Assembly: GCA_943788495.1 (NCBI GenBank)
Contig: CALSQO010000001.1
Coordinates: forward strand, 1,178,001 to 1,242,000
Direction: 5' to 3'
Source: UA16 sp905478895
GTDB taxonomy: Bacteria > Bacteroidota > Bacteroidia > Flavobacteriales_D > Sanyastnellaceae
DNA: 64,000 nucleotides
Shown: positions 53,013-61,141 of the stretch, in pieces
Layout of the letters: every line of letters begins with the position of its first letter
Position numbering within the stretch: the stretch's first letter is position 1
Made by a program: the position numbers and the translations under genes
Notes under the pieces: model-generated
Told to the model about the DNA's origin: nothing
What the model saw: only the letters and a program-made list of their open reading frames with translations
Database searches by the model: none

Positions 53013-53801
53013 TTATTCCGTTTCGAGTCCGTAAAAACGTTGGGCATGGGGCACTGGACTCTGCAAACCAGACCGATTCAACACCTCTGGCTCAACCAAT
53101 CGCTCATCGGACGGAATAAATTTGGGCGAGTTGACGCACAGTATACTCCGCTCAACATCGGTTGGGTTTTCGTATTCATGGACAAAGTGCTTGGGCCACA
53201 CATGAGCAATTCCCGCAAGAACCGGTTCGTTTTGAAGCATTAAGCCATTCGAGACCACCAATTCTCCTTCGTGCATTTCGGCATGATAATGCGCCGGAAT
53301 TTTCGCCCCGGGAGGAATGCGCAGCAAGTAGATGCCACAATCATCATTTTCGTGCACAATGTCCACTTCTCCGAAGTGATTTACTTCTTTTCCGTAGGCC
53401 ATTTCTTCGGCATTGCGCGTAATGCCAATCCAAGGTTCCGCAGCCCCATTCAGTGCGAGCGGTTTTTGAAGGCGAAGACTCACCGCAGCTGGTCGGCGCG
53501 ATGGCCGATCGGGCGGCGCAGGCGCCAGCAATTGGTGGCAAAGAGCTTCAGCCGCGGTCTCCAGCAGTCTGAATTTCCCGACTTGCAAAACAAAGGCTAC
53601 CTCGCCCGCTACGACGGAATAGTCGACCGAATCCGCGAGGGATGTTCCAAAAGCGTTGGGCCTTCGATCAAAATGCAATTCCAATGCAACATGGAGCGGC
53701 TGCGGTGCAATTCGCTCATGCGGATGGATACCTACGATGCACTCCAACTGCATGGATGCCAATCCAATGGTGTCGTATTCCTGATTCAATTCTCGGTTCA
53801 T
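53013..53801 (-). CDS. Dihydroneopterin aldolase (FolB) fused to a cupin
   Basis: A 262-residue fusion. Residues 10-125 are FolB-like: GIHPHE (Glu29), SVDYS (Tyr61), RLLETAAEAL (Glu81) and LQKPLAL (Lys113) match residues known to act in dihydroneopterin aldolase. Residues 145-235 are a cupin: GAKIPAHYHAEMHEGE gives His171, His173 and Glu178, and PKHFVHEYEN gives His208, a complete metal site. FolB normally converts 7,8-dihydroneopterin to 6-hydroxymethyl-dihydropterin for folate. The cupin may act on the product or sense a metabolite. The fusion is unusual as far as I know. It lies 20 bases after the CYTH gene and three before the SDR gene. Confidence 0.85.
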   Translation of the reverse strand: MNRELNQEYDTIGLASMQLECIVGIHPHERIAPQPLHVALELHFDRRPNAFGTSLADSVDYSVVAGEVAFVLQVGKFRLLETAAEALCHQLLAPAPPDRPSRRPAAVSLRLQKPLALNGAAEPWIGITRNAEEMAYGKEVNHFGEVDIVHENDDCGIYLLRIPPGAKIPAHYHAEMHEGELVVSNGLMLQNEPVLAGIAHVWPKHFVHEYENPTDVERSILCVNSPKFIPSDERLVEPEVLNRSGLQSPVPHAQRFYGLETE

Positions 53802-53821
53802 ACCTGCTGTTTTGCGAAGTT

Positions 53822-54388
53822 TTAGCCAACCAAGAGGTCGAACAAATTCATTTTGGTTCGCTGCACGGGGTCAAATCCCAAAGCGGATTCATAGTACTGT
53901 AACACCGCCAATGCACCTTCTACACTCGTTGCTCCAATGGCCTCAAACTCCACACACGAAGCGATGCGACTGCCACATTCTGCAACGTAGTGCACAATTT
54001 CACAATCCGGGAAATCAAATACATGGATTTGCTTCACCACTTCATGTTTCTCCTCAATGTGCAGGGTGGCCAAAAATGCAGCAACTTTAGCCGCTTGGTT
54101 ATTCCCTGAAAGGTCCAGATTGATCTCCGTGCGCACTTCGGTATCTCCGCCGCGGGATTTAACGGTGAGTTGTTGAATTTCTTCATCATACCGATGGCGG
54201 TAAATCCAAGCTTTTTCGCGTGCAGGGACGTAATACGTATCGACAACGCGCACCTGCTTCTCACGGTCTGGACCCAACGCTTGGCAGGCAACAACCCAAC
54301 CCTCGCGGTCAAACCCATCGCCCACCAAAAACTTGTGTTCAATTTCTACGTTGCTCAATGCACCGCTGCTTTCAGCTCCTTCGCTCAT
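53822..54388 (-). CDS. CYTH-domain protein (triphosphate tunnel metalloenzyme family)
   Basis: A 188-residue protein. The hallmark ExExK is present at residues 15-19 (EIEHK), and alternating charged strands follow (YYVPAREKAWIYRHRYDE; LTVKSRGGDTEVRTEINLDL; HYVAECGSRIASCVEFEAIG), which should line the triphosphate tunnel. CYTH proteins hydrolyse or bind triphosphates such as tripolyphosphate, thiamine triphosphate or ATP. Its start overlaps the reductase gene by four bases (ATGA). Its place next to a FolB homologue allows dihydroneopterin triphosphate as a substrate, which is only an inference. Confidence 0.85.
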   Translation of the reverse strand: MSEGAESSGALSNVEIEHKFLVGDGFDREGWVVACQALGPDREKQVRVVDTYYVPAREKAWIYRHRYDEEIQQLTVKSRGGDTEVRTEINLDLSGNNQAAKVAAFLATLHIEEKHEVVKQIHVFDFPDCEIVHYVAECGSRIASCVEFEAIGATSVEGALAVLQYYESALGFDPVQRTKMNLFDLLVG

Positions 54389-55077
54389 CGTACTGCAATG
54401 TAATGGATGAATACCAAGTTCCCTTCCGTTTTGACATTGTCCAATGTGAAATGGGTCGGACCTGACAAGGAGGGCTGAACAATGGGAACACGCTTTTCGC
54501 TTCCCACAATCACCGGACAAATGGTCACGATAAACCCATCGACTGCTCCTGCTTCGTAAAACGCAGCATTGATGAAACCGCCACCAAAGAGCAAAACCCG
54601 CTTGAAGTTCGCTTCCGCGCATGCTTCACATATGGTCTGAACCAATCCCTTCTGGGGCGCTTCGAGACTTCCGTAAACCAATGTTCGATCTGAACCGCTC
54701 GTTTTGGCACTTGGCAACGATTTATCGGACACGAGCCACTTGGCTGTGTTGGGCGAATTCCAAATGGGCGCGTCAGCTTCAAAACCAGAACGGGTGCACA
54801 AGATCCAAGTTGGATGCTGTCCGGCATCATTGACTACCTCCATTACACCACCACTCACGTTAACCGAATGCCCGCCGGCAATGACGGCGTCGCACGACGC
54901 GAGCAGTTCACGAACATGCTCATGATCGGCTTCATTGATGAAACCCATGGCCTTCCGCTCATCATCGGATTCGTCCGGGTGCGATGCAATTGCACCATCC
55001 AAGCTCCCTGCCATCACATTGACAATGGAAACCTTCGAACCAGAGGGCCTCACTTTTTCTTCGTTGTCCTTCTTCAT
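54385..55077 (-). CDS. RibD C-terminal/dihydrofolate reductase-like protein
   Basis: A 230-residue protein with the DHFR/RibD-C fold. The N-terminal strand (VSIVNVMAGSLDGAIA), the helix that follows (HEHVRELLASCDAVIAGGHSV), the cofactor-binding RVLLFGGGFINAAFYE near residue 170, and the last strands match NADPH-dependent RibD-type reductases. These reduce a ribosylated pyrimidine in flavin synthesis or related pterin or antibiotic substrates. Gene order (this gene, CYTH, FolB-cupin, SDR) and tight spacing show an operon. The start at 55077 or 55116 is not certain. Confidence 0.82.
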   Translation of the reverse strand: MKKDNEEKVRPSGSKVSIVNVMAGSLDGAIASHPDESDDERKAMGFINEADHEHVRELLASCDAVIAGGHSVNVSGGVMEVVNDAGQHPTWILCTRSGFEADAPIWNSPNTAKWLVSDKSLPSAKTSGSDRTLVYGSLEAPQKGLVQTICEACAEANFKRVLLFGGGFINAAFYEAGAVDGFIVTICPVIVGSEKRVPIVQPSLSGPTHFTLDNVKTEGNLVFIHYIAVR

Positions 55078-55172
55078 AGTCTTGCCACAAATTAACTGCT
55101 TTCCTACAGATGACATTTTACCCCCTGATTTTGTTGCCTCAATGGCACCCCCTGAAAAAAAAGTGCTCCACC

Positions 55173-55204
55173 TTTGTTTGTTGCGGAGATGCCATGTACT
55201 TTTG
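55173..55204 (+). promoter_or_regulatory. Promoter of rpsP
   Basis: TTTG (55173-55176) and TACTTTTG (55197-55204) are separated by 20 bases and match the Bacteroidota -33/-7 pair TTTG and TAnnTTTG. The rpsP start is 70 bases downstream, leaving a short leader. Confidence 0.7.
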
Positions 55205-55274
55205 CGCTCTCTTTCGGGAAAACATATTCTGATTTTAACAACCGGGTTTAGGACCCTTATTAAACGTTTCTCTC

Positions 55275-56128
55275 ATGGCTACTCGTCTCCGACTCCAACG
55301 TCACGGTAAAAAAGGAAAGGCATTCTATCATGTAGTTGCCGCTGATGCCCGCGCTCCGCGTGATGGCCGGTATATCGAAAAAGTTGGAACCTACAACCCC
55401 AACACCAATCCTGCAACCATTGAAATCAAGCACGACCGTGCCCTGCATTGGTTGCAAGTTGGAGCTGAAATGTCTGACACGGTTCGGGCATTGCTCAAAT
55501 ACAAGGGTGTCGTGTATCACAACCACCTGTTAAATGGTGTTCGCAAGGGCGCTATGACCGAAGCCGAAGCAGAGAAACGCTTCGAAAAGTGGATGACAGA
55601 AAAGTCTGCGAAGGTCCAAGGCAAGATTGACCAACTCAATAACGAATCGGACAAAGACAAAGCAGCTCGATTGGCTGCTGAAAAGGCCGTGAACGAAGCG
55701 CGTGAAGCTGCACAGAAAGCGGTAATGGCTGAGGCTGAAGCAGCGAAAGCAGCAGCTGAAGCGCCAGCAGCGGAAGAAGCGCCAGCAGCGGAAGAAGCGC
55801 CAGCGGCGGAAGAAGCGCCAGCGGCGGAAGAAGCGCCAGCGGCGGAAGAAGCGCCAGCGCGGAAGAAGCGCCAGCAGCGGAAGAAGCGCCAGCGGCGGAA
55901 GAAGCGCCAGCGGCGGAAGAAGCGCCAGCGGCGGAAGAAGCGCCAGCAGCGGAAGAAGCGCCAGCGGCGGAAGAAGCGCCAGCGGCGGAAGAAGCGCCAG
56001 CGGCGGAAGAAGCGCCAGCGGCGGAAGAAGCGCCAGCGGCGGAAGAAGCGCCAGCGGCGGAAGAAGCGCCAGCAGCGGAAGAAGCGCCAGCGGCGGAAGA
56101 CGAAAAGAAAGACGAAAAGGAAGACTAA
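55275..56128 (+). CDS. rpsP: 30S ribosomal protein bS16 with long acidic tail (reconstructed across a one-base frameshift)
   Basis: Residues 1-80 are a normal bS16 (MATRLRLQRHGKKGKAFYHV, VGTYNPNTNP). A helical, charged linker follows (to about 160). Then 19 copies of an 18-bp unit encode APAAEE. The sixth unit (55851-55867) is 17 bp and lacks one G. As written, the frame then changes to a basic RRKKRQ tail, reads across the downstream hairpin and ends at 56207. Restoring the base keeps APAAEE to the end and gives a natural acidic finish, AEDEKKDEKED, with a TAA at 56126-56128. bS16 is needed for 30S assembly, so the reconstructed reading is much more likely. Acidic Ala/Glu tails on bS16 are known in Bacteroidota. 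Confidence 0.85.
55761..56101. repeat. 18-bp tandem repeat in rpsP, 19 units, one of 17 bp
   Basis: The unit is GCGCCAGCRGCGGAAGAA, with R = A or G at the same position. Five full units (55761-55850) are followed by a 17-bp unit (55851-55867) and thirteen more units (55868-56101), the last ending in GAC in place of GAA. Such perfect repeats are prone to slippage in vivo and to errors in assembly. Confidence 0.95.
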
Positions 56129-56149
56129 TTTTCCCGAGTTAATATTGCT

Positions 56150-56180
56150 AAAGGGCTGCACCTCAGGTGACAGCCCTTTT
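56150..56180 (+). terminator. Terminator or attenuator hairpin between rpsP and rimM
   Basis: AAAGGGCTG / CAGCCCTTTT stem with an inner CACCT / AGGTG pairing. It lies 22 bases past the reconstructed rpsP stop and 24 before the rimM start, so transcription of rimM may depend on read-through. Confidence 0.7.
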
Positions 56181-56203
56181 CTTTGCCTTATAATTTGTAC
56201 GCC

Positions 56204-56800
56204 ATGACCATTGATGACTGCTTCCTGCTCGGAAAGATTACAAAGCCACACGGCTACAAGGGCGATGTCATTCTTTACATCGATGCTGATCAGCCTGAGT
56301 CGTATGCCAAGTTGGACTGCATATGGTTGGAAATCGGCGGGAGGCTCGTACCCCATTTCCTAGAATCCACGAAGGAACACAGCGCATTGCAAAAAATCAT
56401 TGTCAGGTTTGAAGGAGTCAACACCGAATCAGAGGCCAAAGCATTGGGCGGATCGAATGTTTACTTGCCTTTGACATTTCTGCCCGTATTGGATGAAACA
56501 GAATTCTACCTCCACGAAATTCAAGGCTGGACAGTAGCCGACGCAGAAAACGAAAAAACCATTGGCGTAATCAATAAAGTCTTGGATTATGCCATGTATC
56601 CCATCTTGGAAGTGCTGCGGGATGGAAAAGAAGTGCTGATTCCCCTGCCCCCTGAAATTGATATTCGGGTAAATCGATCTAAAAAACAGTTGTTCGTGAC
56701 GATTCCAGAAGGGCTCTTGGAAATTTACCTCGGCGCGTCGGATGATGCATCAGAATCGCTGTGGGACGGGGAGGACGAAGATGGTGAGATTAACCGGTAA
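56204..56800 (+). CDS. rimM: Ribosome maturation factor RimM
   Basis: A 198-residue protein. The N-terminal RimM domain begins FLLGKITKPHGYKGDVILYI; the PRC-barrel-like domain follows (LHEIQGWTVADAEN...GVINKVLDYAMYPILEV...VLIPLPPEI). RimM binds ribosomal protein uS19 and helps mature the head of the 30S subunit. Its C-terminus is acidic (LWDGEDEDGEINR). It follows rpsP, as in many bacteria, but trmD and rplS are not the next genes here. The ATG at 56204 was chosen over an upstream TTG. Confidence 0.93.
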   Translation: MTIDDCFLLGKITKPHGYKGDVILYIDADQPESYAKLDCIWLEIGGRLVPHFLESTKEHSALQKIIVRFEGVNTESEAKALGGSNVYLPLTFLPVLDETEFYLHEIQGWTVADAENEKTIGVINKVLDYAMYPILEVLRDGKEVLIPLPPEIDIRVNRSKKQLFVTIPEGLLEIYLGASDDASESLWDGEDEDGEINR

Positions 56801-56835
56801 GACGGCGCTTTACCCCCTGCAGGCATTGCCATTAC

Positions 56836-58827
56836 CTAGCGGCGCACCACCGCTTTGCGGCTGATCACTTCGCCACTTTCAAGATGCCACCGGATGGCGT
56901 ACGTCCCTTGTGCCTTCGGCAATGAAATCTCCATGCCCGGTAGGGTCCAACCCGAAGCCATGCGCGAGCCGTCCATGCCATATACTTCCCACAAAGCACC
57001 ACGGGCGCGTTCAGGCACGAGCATGGTCACACGCCCATCCCGGGAAGGGTTGGGATAAACCGACCAACGCTCGGAGGCGATGTCTTCTTGGACGGACCCC
57101 GCAACAGCCAACAGGAATGTGGTGTCCTTGACCAATTCCGGCGCGGCACCTTGTGCTTCAAACATGGTTTGAAAGGCCTGAATGGTACTGTCTTGAAATT
57201 CAAACATGGAATTGATCCATCTGGGAGGCATCGCCTGATACCAGACATGCACGTCCACCTCAACCTGACCACCGACGTCAGCAGGAGGAAATTGATATGT
57301 GATCACATCGGATCCATCGGCTACGTCAAAACTCTCATCTTCGTATGCCAACCCTTCCACCCGTGTGGTGTCGTAAACGGCATGTTCGTAACTGAATCCC
57401 TTCGGCGTAAGGCGATTGTCCTTCAGTGAAAAAGCGGCACGCTCCAACAGATTCGTTGGAGATCCGGTCACATCAGCCGCAACCAATTCGTAAATCTGAA
57501 CCTGGGACTCATCGGAAATCACATCGTGATGGGGCTCATACGCAGACAACCCAGCCTCGTCCAACTCGATGATGGATCCGTTCTCGATGGACCATGCTCC
57601 ACTGTGCCATATGGTTTCATCCCCGACTCGTGCCTTTACCTCAATCCAAGCGCGACGAGCAGGATAACCGGAGGGGAATTTATGGCCGGCTTTGTTTGTC
57701 AACTTGAGCTGCACACTCCCTCCCCATTCGTCAATCCAATCGCTAGAAACCACTTCAATATCGAGCGTTTGCTCCCGCAGCATCTTGCGCGTTTGCACCA
57801 GTGTAGTGTCAAATTGCTCAGCCGTTGCGGCAAGCCCCAAGTCATCCACGTTGTCACGCATGATTTCGAGCATTTGGGCATTCCCCCCAACCATATAATG
57901 CAAACCGTAAGGGGTGCGCGGCTCCAAAAAGACATAGCCCGAGCTAATGACCACTGGATCTTCAATGCGCGGCAAATGACATGCATTGCACGTTTGCGGA
58001 TCTTCGCCATCGTCTGCATACGCGGAGTTCAGCCATTCGTGGTACGTCGCCTGCTCCACATAATCTGCCCCTGTGTAATTGCCCTCCAAATCCGTTGTTT
58101 GCGTCACCAAAGAATGGCAACCGGCGCAAATTTCACCACTTGCAATGTGCCCGCCATAAGCCGGCTCATAGCCTGTGTAGGTCACCATGGGCAAATCGTA
58201 CAAAGGCATCTCGTCCTTGCCCGCCCCATAAGGACCATACGCCATGCTGTCATCGAAGGTCAACTCTCCGCTAAATGTGTTTCCAGCATCTTGCGATTGC
58301 TGGTGACACGCCAGGCAACTCACGCCGTCCATGGCCAAGCTGTCTTGGAGCAACGCCGCCATTGTGTAATGTGGATCGCCGTCATGATGGGCCGCAAAAT
58401 GACCGAGCGGAGCGTGGCATGAGGTGCATTTGTCCTCCAAATCCAATTGATGCGACGGATTGACCAATACCTCGTGTTGGACTTTGGCGCGCCAAAATGG
58501 GTCTTTGGCTGAATTGGCCATGAGCGAGCTGCGCCAGTGGTCGGTGACATTTACATCCCATCCATCCGGCATGGGCACAAGGGGAACCGATTGGCCTGCG
58601 ATGCTCGCGAAGTGGTTGGGATCCTTCCCATGGCAACCGGCACATTTTCCGCTGCCGGTGAACAAACTATTCGTGGTATCGGGCAATCCGCCGTACGCCA
58701 TCCGGAATGTTTTGGTGTGGTAAGGCTGCCCCTCAGAGTGCATGTGATTTGGGCGCAACATCGCTCCGGTCAGGACCAATCCCCCAGCCGCCAAAATCAA
58801 ACCCACCAATAACCTAAACTTGTTCAT
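56836..58827 (-). CDS. Secreted pentaheme cytochrome c with T9SS sorting domain
   Basis: A 663-residue protein. A hydrophobic N-terminus (FRLLVGLILAAGGLVLTGAM) is followed by five CxxCH heme motifs at about residues 62, 134, 171, 234 and 280 (CAGCH, CTSCH, CLACH, CAGCH, CNACH). A beta-rich region with conserved histidines follows (GHKFPSGYPARRAWIEV). A type A T9SS sorting domain ends the protein (WSVYPNPSRDGRVTM ... GTYAIRWHLESG). The multiheme part resembles cytochrome c family proteins of unknown partners. Export by T9SS would place hemes on the outer face of the cell or outside it, so a role in extracellular electron transfer or redox chemistry is possible. Confidence 0.87.
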   Translation of the reverse strand: MNKFRLLVGLILAAGGLVLTGAMLRPNHMHSEGQPYHTKTFRMAYGGLPDTTNSLFTGSGKCAGCHGKDPNHFASIAGQSVPLVPMPDGWDVNVTDHWRSSLMANSAKDPFWRAKVQHEVLVNPSHQLDLEDKCTSCHAPLGHFAAHHDGDPHYTMAALLQDSLAMDGVSCLACHQQSQDAGNTFSGELTFDDSMAYGPYGAGKDEMPLYDLPMVTYTGYEPAYGGHIASGEICAGCHSLVTQTTDLEGNYTGADYVEQATYHEWLNSAYADDGEDPQTCNACHLPRIEDPVVISSGYVFLEPRTPYGLHYMVGGNAQMLEIMRDNVDDLGLAATAEQFDTTLVQTRKMLREQTLDIEVVSSDWIDEWGGSVQLKLTNKAGHKFPSGYPARRAWIEVKARVGDETIWHSGAWSIENGSIIELDEAGLSAYEPHHDVISDESQVQIYELVAADVTGSPTNLLERAAFSLKDNRLTPKGFSYEHAVYDTTRVEGLAYEDESFDVADGSDVITYQFPPADVGGQVEVDVHVWYQAMPPRWINSMFEFQDSTIQAFQTMFEAQGAAPELVKDTTFLLAVAGSVQEDIASERWSVYPNPSRDGRVTMLVPERARGALWEVYGMDGSRMASGWTLPGMEISLPKAQGTYAIRWHLESGEVISRKAVVRR

Positions 58828-58933
58828 TTTTGTATTCAACAAAGAAAGTACGCCATTCGTTGCATCCAAGCCTTCTCAAGGGAGCGCTTTGTGCCAACGA
58901 GGGCAATAGAACCTACGCAGAGCGGCACTGAAT

Positions 58934-59227
58934 TCATTGAATGATCACCTCTGCAATGATTTTTCTGCCCAGGTGATCGTTCAATCGATCAACAATTTGG
59001 CCCTTGCTCATCATCAATTCCTCCTTGAGCGGACCGCTATTCAATTTCACCCAGAGCTTTCCTTCTCCATGCAGTCGAATGGAACGGGTTTGGCGTTGAA
59101 CCATTGGACCAAAACAGGCATTCCAGGCATTCACGGTATCCACCTCATCCAACCTGCTTTGCATGCGATATGCTTTGACAAATTGAGCGATGGCCGCCTT
59201 GAGTGGTTTCGGATCGTTACGATTCAT
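58934..59227 (-). CDS. DUF721 family protein
   Basis: A 97-residue protein with the DUF721 pattern: an N-terminal helical region (AIAQFVKAYRMQSRLDEVDTVNAW), then GPMVQRQTRSIRL and LWVKLNSGPLKEELMMSKGQIVDRLND. DUF721 proteins include DciA-like helicase loaders in other bacteria. The gene overlaps the 3' end of recF by 11 bases, a common arrangement that supports a role in DNA metabolism. Confidence 0.87.
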   Translation of the reverse strand: MNRNDPKPLKAAIAQFVKAYRMQSRLDEVDTVNAWNACFGPMVQRQTRSIRLHGEGKLWVKLNSGPLKEELMMSKGQIVDRLNDHLGRKIIAEVIIQ

Positions 59228-60356
59228 GGTTCGAATTTACACTTTTCGGCGCTTCCTTCACCTCCCCCTGCTCGACCAAATAGACTTTCACGTCTGCTCC
59301 TGTTTCTTGGAACATTTGAGGAATTCGCTCCACATCCGTATCGGTTATGAATACCTGACCAAACGTACCACTGGTCACCCGTCGCATCAATGCTTTCACC
59401 CGTTTGTCGTCGATTTTATCAAAAATATCATCCAGCAAGAGAATGGGTTTCACGCCCGTTGCTGCTTCAATGTGTTCCAACTGCGAGAGGCGCAAGGCAA
59501 TCAAAAACGATTTTTGCTGGCCCTGAGATCCAAAGCGCTTCAACAAGTGATCCCCCAATTGAAACAAGACATCATCCTTGTGCGTGCCGCAAGTGCTTCT
59601 TCGAAGACGCCGATCATCATCCCTCGCCACGCGCAATTGTTCCGCAAAGGAATCTTCTGACGCGCCAACATCTGAGCGGTAAACCAACCCAACCGATTCG
59701 ACGCCTTGTGTGATGTCTTCGTGCACGGCTTGAAAAACGGGTGAATATGCCTCAATAAACGCGACACGGCGCGCCCGAATCGCCACAGCCAATGGAACCA
59801 ATTGTGCGTCCCAAAGCGCCAGTGATTCTTCATCCCAAGTGCGGTTCTCGGCGAAATAGCGCAGCAGTGCATTCCGCTGATTCAATGCCTTGTTGTACGA
59901 CATGATGTTCTTGAGGTACGCGCGGTCCGACTGAGAAATGACAGAATCCAGCCATTTTCGTCGCATTTCACTGCCCTCATGGATCAATGCAGCATCATCC
60001 GGCGCAATCATTACTGCCGGAAATCGACCCACGTGATCGGCCAATCGATCGTAAGCTTTTTCATTCCAGCGAAACACTTTTTTAACCCCTCGCGCAATTG
60101 CACAACTCACTTTTTCGCGCTGATCATGCCTCAAAAACTGCCCTTGGACGAGCATTTGATCTTCACCGTGCGCAATGTTCTGACCATCAATTGGGTTAAA
60201 ATAGCTCTTGGTATGGCATAGATAATGCACGGCGTCCAGAACGTTGGTTTTCCCACTGCCATTGTCTCCCAGCAGGCAATTGACCTGTGAACCGAACGTC
60301 AAATCCGATCCAATGTGGTTCTTGAAATGATGCAGGTGAAGTTGTTCGAGTACCAT
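59217..60356 (-). CDS. recF: DNA replication and repair protein RecF
   Basis: A 379-residue SMC-like ATPase. Walker A is GDNGSGKT near residue 30 and Walker B lies in PILLLDDIFDKIDDKR near residue 320; the ABC-type signature region precedes it (FGSQGQQKSFLIAL). RecF binds gapped DNA and helps load RecA. The start at 60356 gives the family N-terminus (MVLEQLHLHHFKNH). It is divergent from the TPR gene, with 64 bases between the start codons. Confidence 0.94.
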   Translation of the reverse strand: MVLEQLHLHHFKNHIGSDLTFGSQVNCLLGDNGSGKTNVLDAVHYLCHTKSYFNPIDGQNIAHGEDQMLVQGQFLRHDQREKVSCAIARGVKKVFRWNEKAYDRLADHVGRFPAVMIAPDDAALIHEGSEMRRKWLDSVISQSDRAYLKNIMSYNKALNQRNALLRYFAENRTWDEESLALWDAQLVPLAVAIRARRVAFIEAYSPVFQAVHEDITQGVESVGLVYRSDVGASEDSFAEQLRVARDDDRRLRRSTCGTHKDDVLFQLGDHLLKRFGSQGQQKSFLIALRLSQLEHIEAATGVKPILLLDDIFDKIDDKRVKALMRRVTSGTFGQVFITDTDVERIPQMFQETGADVKVYLVEQGEVKEAPKSVNSNHES

Positions 60357-60370
60357 GATGCGAATTTCAC

Positions 60371-60378
60371 TATTTTTG
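60371..60378 (+). promoter_or_regulatory. Putative -7 element for the TPR-ribH operon
   Basis: TATTTTTG matches TAnnTTTG and lies 43 bases upstream of the TPR protein start at 60421. No properly spaced -33 element was found. Confidence 0.45.
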
Positions 60379-60420
60379 CTCGGTCTTACACGACAAACTA
60401 TTCGACCTAACAAATTTCCC

Positions 60421-61113
60421 ATGGCGAAAAAAACAAAGCCCGAAGACGATACCCTGCTGGATGTAGGTGAAGCATACACAAAAACGGAAAAATTCGTTGA
60501 CGAAAACCGTTCGAGCCTGACCTACGGCATCGGGGGTGTCGCGGCGTTGATTTTAGCCGTTCTCGCCTACCAGAGTTTCATTGCTGCACCGGCCGAAGCA
60601 CAAGCAGAGGAGAGCAGTTGGCGCGCAGAGAGCTATTTTGAAATGGACTCTGTCGATCTAGCAGCCTACGGTGATGGTTTCGCTGCCGGCCTTGAAGAGG
60701 TCATGAACGACCACAGCGGCACGGCAGCTGGTGCACGCGCAGCTTACCGCATGGGCATTGTTCACCGTGACGCCGGTGCTTTTGAAGAAGCGATCGCTGC
60801 TTTCGAGCAAGCAGAAGCAAACGATGACGTTATCGCTACGCTAGCAGCTGGAAACATAGGCGACTGCCACGTTGAATTGGGCGATTATGATGCCGCGAGA
60901 TCTGCTTTCAATTCCGCAATCTCTGCGGCTGAATCTGGATTGGCTGAGGCGGTCCTGGCCCCGATGTTTTTGTACAAAGCGGCATTGGTAGAAATGGAAT
61001 TGGGAAGCAACGCTACCGCCAAATCACACCTCGACCGCATCGTAAACGATTACCCAAAGAGCCAGCAAAAGAATGGCGCCGCCGCAATGGCCGCCTCGCT
61101 CACTGGCAAATGA
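60421..61113 (+). CDS. Membrane-anchored TPR protein
   Basis: A 230-residue protein. One membrane segment lies near residue 45 (YGIGGVAALILAVLAYQSFIA), preceded by a charged cytoplasmic part (MAKKTKPEDDTLLDVGEA). The periplasmic part has TPR-like helices (GARAAYRMGIVHRDAGAFEEAIAAFEQ; AAGNIGDCHVELGDYDAARSAFN; FLYKAALVEMELGSNATAKS). It resembles YfgM-type proteins, which help cell-envelope assembly in other bacteria. It is followed after 28 bases by ribH in the same direction. Confidence 0.82.
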   Translation: MAKKTKPEDDTLLDVGEAYTKTEKFVDENRSSLTYGIGGVAALILAVLAYQSFIAAPAEAQAEESSWRAESYFEMDSVDLAAYGDGFAAGLEEVMNDHSGTAAGARAAYRMGIVHRDAGAFEEAIAAFEQAEANDDVIATLAAGNIGDCHVELGDYDAARSAFNSAISAAESGLAEAVLAPMFLYKAALVEMELGSNATAKSHLDRIVNDYPKSQQKNGAAAMAASLTGK

Positions 61114-61141
61114 GTTAATCCTAAGATCCAAAGCCAATTGC

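Noticed and set aside
55761..56101. CRISPR array
   Set aside because: The 18-bp units are contiguous, without spacers, and code for APAAEE.
55868..56207. Basic RRKKRQ tail of bS16 as the true C-terminus
   Set aside because: It arises after the 17-bp unit, runs through a hairpin and across the rimM start; the restored frame has a natural stop.
55517..56356. A long minus-strand open frame rich in Trp, Arg and Phe (FFRRWR repeats)
   Set aside because: It is the antisense of the APAAEE repeat and has no start context or family likeness.
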